Shown here: piece after piece, positions 26,405 to 37,735 of the stretch | Layout: each line of letters starts with the position of its first letter | Numbering within the stretch: position 1 is the stretch's first letter | Assembly (NCBI RefSeq): GCF_042477335.2 | Contig: NC_091251.1 | Location: 32,504,501-32,568,500, forward strand | Origin: Ovis canadensis | Taxonomy: Eukaryota; Chordata; Mammalia; Artiodactyla; Bovidae | DNA length: 64,000 nucleotides | Direction of reading: 5' to 3' | Notes under the pieces: model-generated | The model's database searches: none | Seen by the model: only the letters and a program-made list of their open reading frames with translations | Told to the model about the DNA's origin: nothing | Made by a program: the position numbers and the translations under genes

Positions 26405-26892
26405 TGTGATGGTCTGAATAACAGTCCCCAAAGATAATCACGTCCTAATCCCTGGAACCTTGTGAATGTTACCTTACATGATAAAACACACTTGGGAGAT
26501 GTGATTAAGGATCTTGAGTGTGGGGAGATTGTTTTTTATTTTCTGGGCAGGCCCTAAAAGCACCTCTTATAGTGTCCTTATGTAAGAGAGAGGCAGAAGG
26601 GCATTGACGCAGAACAGAAAGACAGCATGACCCCTGAAGTATGGTGCTATGCTGCTGGCTTCGACTATGGAGGAAGGGCCCACGGGCCAAGAAACACAAC
26701 GTGGCGCTAGAAGTTGGAAAAGGCAAGGATTCTCCACTAGAGCCTCTGGAGGGAGTACAGCCCTGCCAACGTCAGCCCAGGGAAACTGATTTTGGACTTC
26801 TGGCCTGCAGAGCTGCGGGAGAACAAAGGCGTATTATTTCAAGCCAGAAGGTTTGTGGTCATTTGTTCCAGCGGTGATGGGAAACGAATGCA
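26405..26892 (+). repeat. Solo LTR-like element, ancient
   Basis: It begins TGTGATGGTCTGAATAACAG, has a central 'tagtgtccttatgtaagagagaggcag', and ends 'ttttggacttctggcctgcagagctg...aatgca'. This order fits a common mammalian LTR-type repeat of the MaLR sort, with TG and CA ends. No internal retroviral genes are seen. The family name is uncertain. Confidence 0.5.
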
Positions 26893-28824
26893 GTCCCTTT
26901 CACCCTCCCTCTCTGTCCCCACGCCCCTCCCCCACGTCTTTCTCTGGAGTTGGGCTAAACCCCTTGGTGTTAGCTGGGAGGCCAGATGCTGGGTGATAGA
27001 GGAAGCCCAGTGCACTCTGGCTCCAGGGAATGGTGGCTTTGGGAACTTGGGATGGGAGATGCCTCCTCAGAGCGGTAATCACACACAGGTCACTGTTGGA
27101 ATGGCTTTGCTGGCAGCAGGCACTGAACTAGGACAGGAGAGGAAGAATTCTGAAGAAGCCATATGGGGATTGTGGCTGCTGGGGTGACGCTTCAGCATAT
27201 GTGGGCTCCCTTTTTGGAACTCCCAGAAATACTTGTGGCAGAGGAGGAAGAGGGCAGAGGTCCTGTAGGTGCCAGAAGAGAAACAGCAGGAACTCTGGGT
27301 GATGGATGTTAATGGAACTTTATTTATAGTCCCAGACGGGAGGGTTTGATAACATTAGTGTTCTGTAGCTCTTCCAGCTGACTACACCCTCCCTGCCTTT
27401 ATCCAAGGTAGCTGATTAAGCAAATAATGACTTGCAAACCCTTCTCATTCCTTTCCCCCTTTTTCTATTTAGTTTTCATCTTTTCTTATATACAGTTGAA
27501 GAAATGCTTTTTATATTGGGGAGAATACTCCCTTTTTCTATCATCTATTGCTATAAATACTTATTCCCCCTCACCCTGTTTGTTATTTAACTTTTGTTAT
27601 GGAGTGTTTGTCATGCAGAAATTTTCATTTTTATGAAGTGAAGCATATCAGACTTTGCTTTTATTATCTCTGACCTAGATAACATACTTAAAGAGCTCCT
27701 CCCCACCTCAAGAAGTACATTTTCTTGTCTGTAAATGCATTTTCATATACACGTATAACCCATTTTCCTCCATTACTTAGCAATGCCTCTTTTCTCATAT
27801 ACTACATTTCTATACACATTTCTGGAGTCTATATATGCTCCATGATTTCCTTTGCTTGTGCTATTCCTATATTATTTCTTGCCCACCGCATTACTGTCAT
27901 GTACTCTTCTCTCTCTTTTTTTGTTAAAAAAAGGAATCTCTATCCTCTACTCCTCATCTCTTTTAGAATTCTCCTAACTATTTCTTTTACCAGATTAACC
28001 ATAAAATTATTTGATTATATTAAAAATCATGCTGGTACTTTGAATTTATAAATTAATTTAGGAGGGATATATGTATATATATATCTGTATATCATGGCAA
28101 GAGGAAAGTCGGTCTCTATTTAAATCTTTTTTGTATCTGAGGAGCATCCTGCCATGGTTTCAGCCCTGGTGCAGCCTTTTCTCTCAATTTTGTTTCTTTT
28201 TGTTCATTTCTGACAAGTTTGGGGAGGGTAGTTTTGTAAACCTGCATTTAAGCTACCATGATTCCAGAAGTCTTTAGATTTGCACTGAATTGAGGGCGAA
28301 GGCGGGGATGATAAGCTGAAGCTGTGGGTGTGGGTGAAATTCAGAAGGAGAGTAAATGCTAAATGAGAGCAACAGAAGCTTGCAAGGCTCCAGCATTTAT
28401 GGGGAAAGTGAAAGCGGTGGATGTGAATGAGAGCAGGCATGTGGAAAGGAGAGGTGAGAAACCAGCAGAGAGGTGTCAAGTAAGTCAGAGGAAGGGAACA
28501 TTTCAAGAATGGCACAGTCAATAGAGGCCAGTATTCTGGCAGATGGTGGAGAATGACTGTGGAGGAGCCGTGGGCTGTGTTGGTTGTTGTTGGTTACTGG
28601 TAAGGTAACCTTATCATTTAGTATTTAAACTGGGACACTTGGAGAAGACTCTTGGACAACAGGAATAAACCAGGATTATTCCTGGCAAACTGGAACACAT
28701 GGTGAGCCTGGCTGGTAGTGACCTCTGAGAAAGTGGTCTCAGTTGATGATGGCCAAGGTGCCCAGGTGCATGGGTTGAAGAGTCAAGACAGTAAGAGTAG
28801 ATTCTCACTTCTTTTCAGAGGTTT
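26893..28824. other. Intergenic stretch, AT-rich in its middle
   Basis: No gene is recognised. The part from about 27.43 to 28.10 kb is AT-rich (a short TATA run lies near 28070-28085) and may be a decayed LINE, but I cannot assign it. Confidence 0.45.
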
Positions 28825-28964
28825 GGGTAATGACTTATGTGCTATATGGAAAAGAATCCGAAAAAGAATGAATACAGGTATCTGTATAACTGAGTCACTT
28901 TGCTGCATGCCTAAAATTAACACAACATTGTAAATCAACTGTACTCCAATAAATTTTTTTTTTT
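28825..28964 (+). mobile_element. L1 3' end (cetartiodactyl type)
   Basis: 'gaaaaagaatgaatacaggtatctgtataactgagtcactttgctgcatgcc', 'aattaacacaacattgtaaatcaactgtactccaataaa' and an A/T-rich tail are the terminal 3' UTR of artiodactyl L1, in sense. It is strongly 5'-truncated. Confidence 0.85.
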
Positions 28965-29370
28965 AAGTTTGGCCAGAAAAGTAAGGAGAGAGTTGGGTCT
29001 TAGCTGCAGGGAAATTAAGATTGGAAGAAGGTTCATTTGCTTGTTGGTTTTGGAGTCTTGAGGAATTTGTCTGTCTGGGTAGGAAAAGAACTTAGTAAAG
29101 AGGGAGAGATTGAAGATGCAAGATATAGGCATGATAAATAATAAAGAGAAGACATATAGGAGGGGATAGAAGGAATATTAACAGCCCATGCAAGACATGA
29201 GTTGAGCTTGGAAGAGAAGACAGTTCTGTTATATGAGAGGCAAATAAAATAATGCACGACAAACCAGTGAAAAGTTGAGGTGCAGAGAGAGAATTTGAAG
29301 GAATTCATTTAACTTCTTAAGAGTAGTGGCTGAGAAGGAGGCAGGCAAATTGATAGCAGGCCAAAAGCCT
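28965..29370. other. Intergenic stretch, nothing recognised
   Basis: Unique purine-rich sequence with no recognised gene or repeat. Confidence 0.5.
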
Positions 29371-29582
29371 CCAAGGTGGCACTAGTGGTTAAGAACCCGC
29401 CTGCCAAAGCAGGAGATGTAAGAGACTCGGGTTTGATCCCTGACCGGGGAAGAAGGGCATGGCAACCCCCTCCAGCATTCTTGCCTGGAGAATCCCCATG
29501 GACAGAGGAACCTGGCGGGCTACAGTCCATAGGGTCGCAAACAGCTGGACATGACTGAAGTGACGTAGCATGCAAGCATGCA
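29371..29582 (+). mobile_element. Bov-tA SINE
   Basis: Sense copy: 'ggtggcactagtggttaagaacccgcctgccaa' (tRNA-like head with box B 'gggtttgatccctg'), then 'cttgcctggagaatccccatggacagagg' and 'gggtcgcaaacagctggacatgactgaag'. It is essentially complete. Confidence 0.9.
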
Positions 29583-30129
29583 CTCAAAAGCCTCCAAAAG
29601 GAAAGGACTAGAAGCATCTAACTTCTTCCCTTTCGAGATCAACATGGTCAGACTCTCTCTACTAGATAAGAATTGTTCTGAATGAGGTCCACTGGTGGTG
29701 GGAATTGATAGGCTGTCCAAACTCAGAGCCAAGTGCTAAGTTGTCAGGGTTCTGGCTTGTGTGTGTATAGAGCTGGAAGCCCCTCCCTCCTAGGCGCTTT
29801 GGCACATGGAGGGCCTACCTCTATTGGAGAACTACCTTAGAGATCTCTTAGAAATCTGGACAGTGAGGACGTCACTGCATTGGTGGACAAAGATGCTGAG
29901 ACTGTACAGGACCACGTTCTACAGGGACACGTTGGGAGTAGCAGCAGAAGTCACGCAATCAGAGGCTCCAGTGCTCTTATCACCTGGCCGTGGATGTACC
30001 ACCCTTTCAAGGAATTTGCTTGAGCAATTCAGGGTGGAGGATGAACTCAAGAGAGATACTGTATTTCTTTTTACTTCAGATGGGCTTAAGTGGTTAAAGA
30101 AAAATGCTTATGAAATGTTCATCTAATTT
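29583..30129. other. Intergenic stretch, nothing recognised
   Basis: No repeat or exon recognised. A 106-codon open stretch near 29.8-30.1 kb has no recognisable domain and no splice or promoter context. Confidence 0.45.
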
Positions 30130-30430
30130 ATACCCCAACCTGATAAAGCAGGTTCATGTAATAGAATGGTATGCAGCCATTCAAAATGATATTAGGGAAA
30201 AAAATGCGTTTGATAAAATGAAAAAATATTCAGGATGTGTTCATTGAGAAACTAGTATAAACATGACAATCTGATTTTTGAGAAGAATATGTAATAGGTC
30301 TAACTATGAACAGATGTAAGACTGTGGGAATATATACCAGGTAGCAGTGTGTGCAATGTGGAATCAAGGGTGATTTTTCTTTGTATTTACCTTTATTTTC
30401 TAAATTTCCTATGATGTGCTTGTATTGAGT
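30130..30430 (+). repeat. Old L1M 3' end
   Basis: 'aatagaatggtatgcagccattcaaaatgatatt', 'gggtgatttttctttgtatttacctttattttctaaatttcctatgatgtgcttgtatt' follow the order of old mammalian L1M 3' ends in sense orientation. Confidence 0.65.
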
Positions 30431-31538
30431 TTTGTTGTTGTTGTTATTGTTTTTGGTAAGTTAAATAGCACGGTTATTTTGTGAAAAAATTGCCAAGCAA
30501 CAATAGGGCCACACCTGAGCCAGAGGGAGGAATCTGTTGAGGGGCTAGTGGATGCCGTTGGATGCACTCTCTCCAGCTGCCCTCAGCAGCTCCTCTTTCC
30601 AAAGAGGAAACAACCTGGCCAAATTTAGCACTGTACCCAGCCCAGTGCTGCTGGGTGCCACCCATGGGACACGTCCTAGAGGAGCTGTCCCACATTGCCC
30701 ATCTGGGGCTCCACAGACAGCCCACCATCCTTGAGCCAGCATCTTCAATCCAGATGCCATAAATGAAAATTTCTCCCTCCTCCCACCCCTGCAGATGACT
30801 ATGCTGAGCCCAAGACCAAAGAGAGAGGAGGTTTTAGGAAGGCTGAAATATCCAAGGGATTGTTGGAAGGAACAGACTGCTGTTTGCTGTGCCTGTGACT
30901 CTGATTACATGAATGCTGTGTTTGCCTGTACGAAGCCATGGTTGTACTGATGGACTGTGGACAGAGGAACAAGAACTCTGTTACAGTCAGATATCTTCCA
31001 CAGCTATGTGGGAAAAAGTCACATGGCCAGACCAGAACCCAGCACTCAGAGGAAAGGCCCTTTCAGTTCTAGCCAGAGTCCTTGGTGGGTCCTATTCAGC
31101 ATCCATCCTTGAGCTGGATGGTGAGCATGCTTATTCTGCCTTGGGGTGTTGGCCCATCCTCCACATATCAATGGCTGTGACTCAGGAAAAGCCTTTGGGC
31201 AGTTGCTGGGTTCAGAGGCTTTGTTCCAGGTCAGCCTCTTTGGAGTTACTTCCTACCTATATCTGGCTGGTGTGTGTCAGGGCATAGTTGATGGGTATGA
31301 CTGGGACTCTACTGGGCCATATGGAAAGGCCTGGGGGTTACCTGGCCCCCTGTTCTTTCCAGACTTCTGAGCTTTGGAACACAATCAGATGTCACCACAT
31401 GTCCCATAGGAAGCCTGTGAGGCAGCCACAGACCTCTGCTTGGTGCAACAGGGCTTGTCTCCCAGGAAAAGCACCTTTGCTGAACAATAGGAGGAGTGAA
31501 ATGGGCAAGTGATGAGAGAGGGGCCTCCCCTGACCCAC

Positions 31539-31541
<3 letters not shown>
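30431..31541. other. Intergenic stretch, nothing recognised
   Basis: About 1.1 kb of unique sequence without gene or clear repeat. Confidence 0.5.

Positions 31542-31573
<32 letters not shown>
31542..31573. repeat. (TG)n microsatellite
   Basis: Sixteen uninterrupted TG units that abut the end of an antisense Bov-tA SINE. This is a common arrangement where a SINE tail seeds a microsatellite. Confidence 0.95.
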
Positions 31574-31575
<2 letters not shown>

Positions 31576-31780
31576 ACTCAGTTGTGTCCAACTCTCTGCA
31601 ATCCCATGGACTGTAGCCTACCGGTCTCCTCTGTCCATGGGATTTCCCAGGCAAGAATACTGGAATGGGTTGCCATTTCCTACTTCAGGGAGTCTTCCTG
31701 ACCCAGGGATCGAACCCAAGTCTCTTGCATCTCCTGCATTGGCAGGCAGATTCTTTAATCTGTGCCACCTGGGAAGCCCA
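31574..31780 (-). mobile_element. Bov-tA SINE
   Basis: Antisense copy with 'cagttgtgtccaactctctgcaatcccatggactgtagcc' and, at its far end, the tRNA-head complement 'gcaggcagattctttaatctgtgccacctgggaagccc'. Confidence 0.92.
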
Positions 31781-31936
31781 AGCCATCTCCATGCCAATAT
31801 GTCATCTTTGTTACCCGCTAGCTCTCTCTGATCTTCCCACAAAGGCAGCGAAGGAAATGGGTGATGCATCCCTGACTCATGACAGGCATTCCATAAATAT
31901 TTGTTGAATAAATAAATGAGTGTGGTAGTGAATTAA

Positions 31937-32212
31937 CGGAGAAGGCAATGGCACCCCACTCCAGTACTCTTGCCTGGAAAATCCCATGGACGGAGGAGCC
32001 TGGTAGGCTGCAGTCCATGGGGTCGCTAAGAGTCAGACATAATTGAGTGACTTCACTTTTACTTTTCACTTTCATGCATTAGAGAAGGAAATGGCAACCC
32101 ACTCCAGTGTTCTTGCCTGGAGAATCCCAGGGACGGGGGAGTCTGGTGGGCTGCCGTCTATGGGGTTGCACAGAGTTGGACACGACTGAAGTGACTTAGC
32201 AGCAATAGCAGC
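31937..32212 (+). mobile_element. Bov-A2 SINE, complete
   Basis: Two Bov-A monomers ('ggagaaggcaatggcacccc...' and 'gagaaggaaatggcaaccc...') end in an AGC-rich tail. A perfect 10-bp target duplication AGTGAATTAA flanks it (31927-31936 and 32213-32222). Confidence 0.96.
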
Positions 32213-32394
32213 AGTGAATTAATCAATTACCTAATTTCGTGGGCACAGAGGCCTTATGTGGATGGACAAGGACATGTATTCTTTTTAGGATGGAGAGTAT
32301 ATAAAAATACCTATGGTTTTTGGCCAGGATTAAAAAGAAAGACTCAGATAAGGTTTGTGACTGTGATTCAAAACTTTCCTGTATTAGTCATTTA

Positions 32395-32575
32395 TATGTA
32401 TTAATCATGGTACTTTAAATAATCTTTCCTTGGCAGCAGAACCATAGATTATCACATCCAATCAAGTCTAAGTTTCAGATAAGAAAACTAAGGTCCAGAA
32501 AGAGAAGAGAATGTCCAAAGCCACCAGGCTGATGGAATGAAGTGTGATTCAAGCCTCTTGGCTCCCACCCTGCAG
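32395..32575 (-). repeat. MIR-like fragment
   Basis: The antisense core 'gtttcagataagaaaactaaggtccagaaagagaag' followed by 'gtccaaagccaccaggctgatggaatgaagtgtgattcaagcc' fits MIR. Confidence 0.5.
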
Positions 32576-33189
32576 GGCTCTTCCCACCCTCAATGCCTGT
32601 GGGATTGGGGTCTTCTGCTCCGGAAACGCAGTTTCTCTTATGAATAAATGTTGATTGAACCCTTACTAGATGTTGCATACCTACTGTGTGTCAAGCAAGT
32701 CACTAGATGCTAGTGATGTAACAGTAACTAGATAGTGCCTTGATAAGAGAAGAGACAGGCAGTTATGATAAGGAAGGTGTACCCAGCAAGGGGAGCATAG
32801 ACTTGGGGTGATTGTTTGGGGTGGGGAGCAGACACTCCTGTTGGATGGAGCCTGTTTAGGGCCACCTCCCTAGCAATCCAGCATCACTCTCTCTCCAGCT
32901 CTCTGAGAAGCCTGGCTCCACGAGCCCAGGCACCCAGATAAGAGTCACAGCTTGGAGTCTAAGGGGACAGATAAGTGGGGCAGGCTGCTCAGATGGTGGG
33001 GGCCTCAGGCAGGGGTGTCAGGCTCCTGAAAAGGAAAGGACCTGCTGTCCTGTTTGAGGGGACTTGGTGGGGGAGGTGTGGACCCCACAGTAGAGGCCTG
33101 AGCTCCATGGCCCTCTCAGCAGCCTCTTCCCACAGGCAGTCAAACTGGGTTCTGCTCTTCAACCTCGAATCCATTTTGTTTCGAAGCCA
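32576..33189. other. Intergenic stretch, nothing recognised
   Basis: No exon is recognised. A weak 'ttgattgaacccttactagatgttgcatacctactgtgtgtcaagc' phrase near 32650-32700 resembles the flank of an old MIR or L2. Confidence 0.45.
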
Positions 33190-33199
33190 AAACTTCTCT

Positions 33200-33288
33200 G
33201 CTGCTGCTGCTGCTAAGTCACTTCAGTCATGTCCGACTCTGTGCGACCCCATAGACGGCAGCCCACCAGGCTCCCCCGTCCCTGGGGT
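33200..33288 (-). mobile_element. Truncated Bov-A2 SINE
   Basis: Antisense half-element beginning in a CTG run and ending 'ctcccccgtccctggg'. A perfect 10-bp target duplication AAACTTCTCT lies at 33190-33199 and 33289-33298, so the truncation happened at insertion. Confidence 0.94.
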
Positions 33289-33298
33289 AAACTTCTCT

Positions 33299-33627
33299 AG
33301 GAGGTCCTAGATGTCTCCTCATCTTTCTGCTCTCCTTTTTCACCTCCATCCTCCCATTTTCTGCCTCTCCCTCTCTCTTAACAACTTACCTGCTCCTGCC
33401 TTATCAGCTAATCCTGAGTTGTTCCCCCCAGCCTTCTCAGCCTTCTTTGTTTGGATCACTCCTGAAACCCATTCTCTTCTGGGGAGGTTTGGAGGCAGAG
33501 ACAGAGATGGAGAAAGAGGAACACCCATGATCCTCCTCCTCCTCCCAGCCCTAACAGGAGGGCTAACCAAGGCAGGGGCCTTTGTGTCAGTTGCATCCCC
33601 CCAGGACAAGGAAGACATATTCACACT
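33299..33627. other. Short unique interval
   Basis: Pyrimidine-rich unique sequence between two SINEs, with nothing recognised in it. Confidence 0.5.
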
Positions 33628-33636
33628 AGGTCATGG

Positions 33637-33844
33637 TTTGTTGTTGTTTAGTCACTAAGTCATGTCTGACTCTTTGCAACCCCATGGACTGTAGCCCACC
33701 AGGCTCCTCTGTCCATGGGATTTCCCAGGCAAGAATACTGGAGTAGGTTGCCATTTCCTTCTCCAAGGGATCTTCCTGACCCAGGGATCGAACCCACATC
33801 TCCTGTATTGGCAGGCGGATTCTTTACTGCAGAGCCGCCAGGGA
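33637..33844 (-). mobile_element. Bov-tA SINE, complete
   Basis: Antisense full-length copy ending 'ctgcagagccgccaggga'. The target duplication is AGGTCATGG (33628-33636) and AGGTCACGG (33845-33853), with one mismatch. Confidence 0.94.
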
Positions 33845-33880
33845 AGGTCACGGATTAGAGGTTAATAAAGAACATTCATA

Positions 33881-33990
33881 GGGGCTTCCCTGGTGGTCCA
33901 GTGGTTAAGGCTGCACTTCCATTGCAGGAGGTGTGGGTTCAGTCCCTGGTCAGGGAACTAAGATCTCACATGGCTTGGAGTACAGTCAGA
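33881..33990 (+). mobile_element. CHR-type SINE
   Basis: 'ggggcttccctggtggtccagtggttaaggctgcacttccattgcagg' and 'ttcagtccctggtcagggaactaagatctcacatgg' identify a CHR-2-like SINE. A TATATA-rich tail follows. Confidence 0.9.
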
Positions 33991-34439
33991 TATGTATATA
34001 TATATTTATATTTATAAAGAGAAACCAACAGGGGACATTGAGAAACAGCATGAAGCAGCTTCCGCCCCTGGCCTGAAGGGGCAAATGGAAGGAGCAGCTA
34101 CTGAGTGTGGAGTGAGGATGTGTCCAAAGATGGCCACTTGACAGAAGCTGTGGCCTCTCACAGAGGGACAGAGCCCACCCACAGTGGCCTGGCAGGGAGG
34201 ATGCCCTGGAACAAATGCCCCAGCCTGCCCTCTGGTCCTCTGTGGTACCCTCCAGTGAACAAATCCAACCAGAGGCCAGAGGGCAAGGAGATCCCCTGAC
34301 GCAGTCCACAAGGTCAGCTTCTCAGACATGCCACAGTAGGGTGGAGAAGTGCAGAGAGCGGGTCTGGAGGGACCAACTGAAGGTCTCCAGTTCATCTGAC
34401 TATGTGCAGGGCACACAGTGCCACGTGGGTCATCTCATT

Positions 34440-34595
34440 TAAGGGCCATGACAGTGCTCTGAGCTATGCATTATCCCCATTTTAGAGAGAAGGAACCTGA
34501 AGGTCAGAGAAATTAAGGAACTTACCCTGATCCTCAGCTAGAATACAGAGTTGAACCAAGGCAGCTTGGCACCTAGCTTGTTGTTCTGTCTCTGT
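34440..34595 (-). repeat. MIR SINE fragment
   Basis: The antisense core 'gcattatccccattttagagagaaggaacctgaaggtcagag' continues into 'cttaccctgatcctcagctagaatacagagttgaacc'. Confidence 0.65.
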
Positions 34596-35764
34596 CTTTG
34601 CTCAGAATCTGTTGAAACCAGTCAGATAGAATTATCTGCAGTGATGGGAGTATTCTATAACCATGCTACCCAGTGCAGTAGCCAGTAGCCTCATATGGCT
34701 CTTGAGCATGTGAAATGTGGCTGTGTGGCTAAGTGAGAACCTGAGTTTTAAATTTCATTTCACTTTATTTTTGTTTACATGGCCACATGTGGCTACCATG
34801 TTGGACCAAACCTTGCTCTGTGGACCTTTGGCTGTTGGATCCTGGAGGGAAGAATTGCTCCCCATGTCACTCTGCAGCTCATGAAATTTGGGGGAGGGTG
34901 GATTGATTGTCAAAGTCATGGTGCAGCAGGTTGGGGTAGACATGGACAGAGAAGAGATGAGGAGGCATTCAGCTGCCCTTCCCCATCTCAGGCTGAAGAA
35001 ACTCATCAGATACATCCCTCCACCTCCACCTGGGCAGGAACACTCTTGGAGACAAGGGAACTGTGGGTCAGCAAGACACTGGGAGGCAGGGTACTAAGGG
35101 AAAGGGGACAAAGACGTCTGGTCACCTTCCTCTGTTAGACATGCTGGCTGTGGTAGGTCTGCTATTCTGAGATTTTACTGATACTGCCACTTGGCCTGAG
35201 GCAGGCCCCTGAGCACTTTTCATGCTTCTTGATCAGGACTTCTTAACTAGGCTTCTAGGGTTCCACGCCTTGTTCCAGGGGAGTCTCCTGAAATTGTGTT
35301 CAAAGATTCAGACTTGCACTTGCATCTTTGTCTCTAGGAGAAGGCCCACAGATTCACTGCATTCCCAAAGGCATCTGAGACACACAGATAGGTGCGGCGC
35401 CCCTCATCCACATCTTTGCAGGGAGAAGTGCTTCCTGCTGGCCGGCCACTTCCCTTGAGGCCCGCCCTCCCCTCTGTGTTTCTTCCACTCCCGTGGCTCT
35501 GCTGGCAGCCTGTCCCCAGAGCCAGCTCTGCTCACCTGGACACAGTGCCGCGCCTCTATTGACTGCCCTATTTAGGAGCTGCTGAACTGACTGCAGAAAC
35601 CAGGTCTGCATCCGCCCCCTCCAGAGGTGGCCAGGCTTTGAGGTGGGGTGTGAGCAAAAGCCCTCTGAATCTCTGGGCTTATAGGAAGAAGCCTGAGTCC
35701 TAGAGTCAAAAAAAGAATTGCACTTCACCCTGGATTTGTGCCTCCTTGACTGACAAGTTGATGA
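34596..35764. other. Intergenic stretch, nothing recognised
   Basis: No exon or clear repeat in about 1.2 kb. The phrase 'ggctgtgtggctaagtgagaacctgag..catttcactttatttttg' near 34720-34780 may be part of an old, unassigned interspersed repeat. Confidence 0.4.
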
Positions 35765-35902
35765 ACCTCCCCCAAAACTCTGTTTCCTCATCTATAAAAT
35801 GGGGGGAATAATGCCTCCCTATAGGGGGTGTTGTGAGAATTAGCTGAGGTAATGGTTCTATAGTGCCAGGCACTCGATAAATGTTAGCTGTTATCAGGCA
35901 CA
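35765..35902 (+). repeat. MIR SINE
   Basis: Sense MIR: 'ctgtttcctcatctataaaatgggggg', 'gttgtgagaattagctgaggtaatgg', 'tgccaggcactcgataaatgttagctgttat'. Confidence 0.82.
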
Positions 35903-36382
35903 ACTGGATCCAGAAATTTTCTCCACAGTATTCCTGGCAGGAGGCTGTCCAGCTCTGCCCAGGGAGGTACTGAGTCCTGCGGCAGCCCAGGCCCCATTTG
36001 GATAGCTCTGACTGTGAGAAAGTCCTTACGTCAGTCAGGAACTCTTTGAGTTGAAGTGACAGAAATTCAACTCAAATGGCTCGCCAAAAAAGGGAATTAT
36101 TGTTTTAAGAAATTGGGAAGGATAGGAATGGAGGTGACCTCAAGGGCTCTAGAGAGCCGAATAATGTTGTCAGGACTTGCCTTCTCTCCTTTGCAGCTCT
36201 TGACTCTGTTTTTCCGTGTAACTAGGGAGAAGGCAGTCAACAGCTCTCAGCATATATCATCACATCGTTGTGAACCAGAAGACAGCCTCTTTCTCCCAGT
36301 GACCACACATCGATTCATAGGGAATGATTAACACAGACCAGCCTTGAGTAACATGCCTATCCAGAGCCAGTCGCTGTGAGCA
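35903..36382. other. Intergenic stretch, nothing recognised
   Basis: No repeat or exon recognised. Confidence 0.45.
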
Positions 36383-36592
36383 GTGTGTGTGCTGGTTGCT
36401 CAGTCATGTCTAACTCTTTGAGACCCCATGGGCTGTAGCCCACCAGGCTCCTTTGTCCATGGAATTCTCCAGGCAAGAATACTGGAGTAGGCAGCCATTC
36501 CTTTCTCCAGGGGATCTTCTAAACTCAGACTGAACCCTGGTCTCCTGTATTGCAGACAGATTCTTTACCATCTGAGCCACCAGGGAGGCCCC
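36383..36592 (-). mobile_element. Bov-tA SINE
   Basis: Antisense copy from 'tggttgctcagtcatgtctaactctttgagacccc' to the tRNA-head complement 'ctttaccatctgagccaccagggagg'. Confidence 0.92.
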
Positions 36593-37132
36593 TGTGGACA
36601 GGACCATGGACAGTTATGATTGGACAGGCCCTGTCATGTGACTGAGGGAGGAGAGATGGTGTACTCGACATGGTAGCCATGTTGGAACTGTGGGAGGATA
36701 GGGTCCCCAAAGGGAGGAATGCTGTTTCTAGAAACCTGTGGAAAACCAGTAGATGCTCACTACTCTTCCTTACATCGGGCTTGATCTTTGTCCTTCTGAC
36801 AGCCTTCTGTTCAGCACCAGCCTTAGCTCTGTCCTCCTGTCTTGCATAAGACAAGGCTGTTCACTCTGCAGAACTAGTTCCTCAGAGACATGAAGGGTCA
36901 TTATGGCCTGCCCAATCTTCTTTTCTCCAAGCATAGTTGTTCTAGCTCCTCCATCTCTCCAAGTACGATGGGTTTCCAACCCCCTTCCTCCTCCACTCCT
37001 GGGAAGAAGGCAACAGTCTGGTAGAATGAGGACCAGGCTTGAGAAGTAGCTTTTGGAATACTGATGAAAATAATGGGGACTTTACTATCCCTTTGTGCAG
37101 GTCACTAGCGTGATGTTTTCTTTAGCCGCACA
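36593..37132. other. Intergenic stretch, nothing recognised
   Basis: Unique sequence, with no gene or repeat recognised. Confidence 0.45.
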
Positions 37133-37290
37133 AAAGGAGGAAGGACAATGAAGAGAGAGAAAGTGGGTGAGCAGAGGGAGGAGGGTGAACAGGAGAAAAG
37201 AGAGGAGAGGAGAGAGGAAGGGAGGCAGAGGAAGGAGAAGGAAAGGAGCGGGGCAGGGGGCAGGGGTGGGCGGTGATGGGGAGGAAGCTT
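37133..37290. repeat. Polypurine tract (GA/GGA-rich)
   Basis: About 150 bp that is almost all purine on the plus strand ('aggaggaaggacaatgaagagagagaaag' onward, ending in G-rich 'ggggcagggggcaggggtggg'). It is a simple-sequence-like tract able to form triplex or quadruplex DNA. Confidence 0.85.
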
Positions 37291-37589
37291 CAGCACTCTA
37301 GAAGCTCTCAGGCTGGAAAGGACCATCAATTCCTGTCAAAGGCACCCAGCTTGTATGGCACAGACTGGACATGCAGAAGACTGGGAGGTATTCCCCTGAC
37401 AGTTCAGAGGGGGCTTCCTAGAAGAGGGAGCCTTGAAGAAAGAAAGACTGCCAAGCCTGAGCCTGGCTCTGGGAACCATCTCTGATGGCCCAACTAGAGA
37501 GAAGGGGGCAGGTGGCAGGAGGGGAAAGGACTTCCTTCTCATTGCCCCCTCCCCGCCGCCCGTTGTTCTCCCATTCCCAATTGGGCTGC

Positions 37590-37735
37590 TCTGCAGAGGT
37601 CACCCTTAGGCTAATGAGAAATCTTCCTGAAGTTTAAAACCAATTAAGCAACAAATGTCTTCTGATTAGTTATTTCTCTTGATGTGAATTTTAATGAAGC
37701 ATCTTCTTTCCCCTCCCTCTCTCCCAAGCACCCTG
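37590..37735. promoter_or_regulatory. Candidate conserved non-coding block
   Basis: Unique AT-rich island with repeated homeodomain-like cores (GCTAATGAG, CCAATTAAGC, TGATTAGTTATT, TTTTAATGAAGC) between GC-rich flanks. No repeat family fits. Enhancer function is inference. Confidence 0.25.

Noticed and set aside
36595..36625. Possible REST/NRSE half-site ('ccatggacag') near HCN4
   Set aside because: Only the right half matches and it lies next to a SINE. No full-length RE1 was found in the window by eye.
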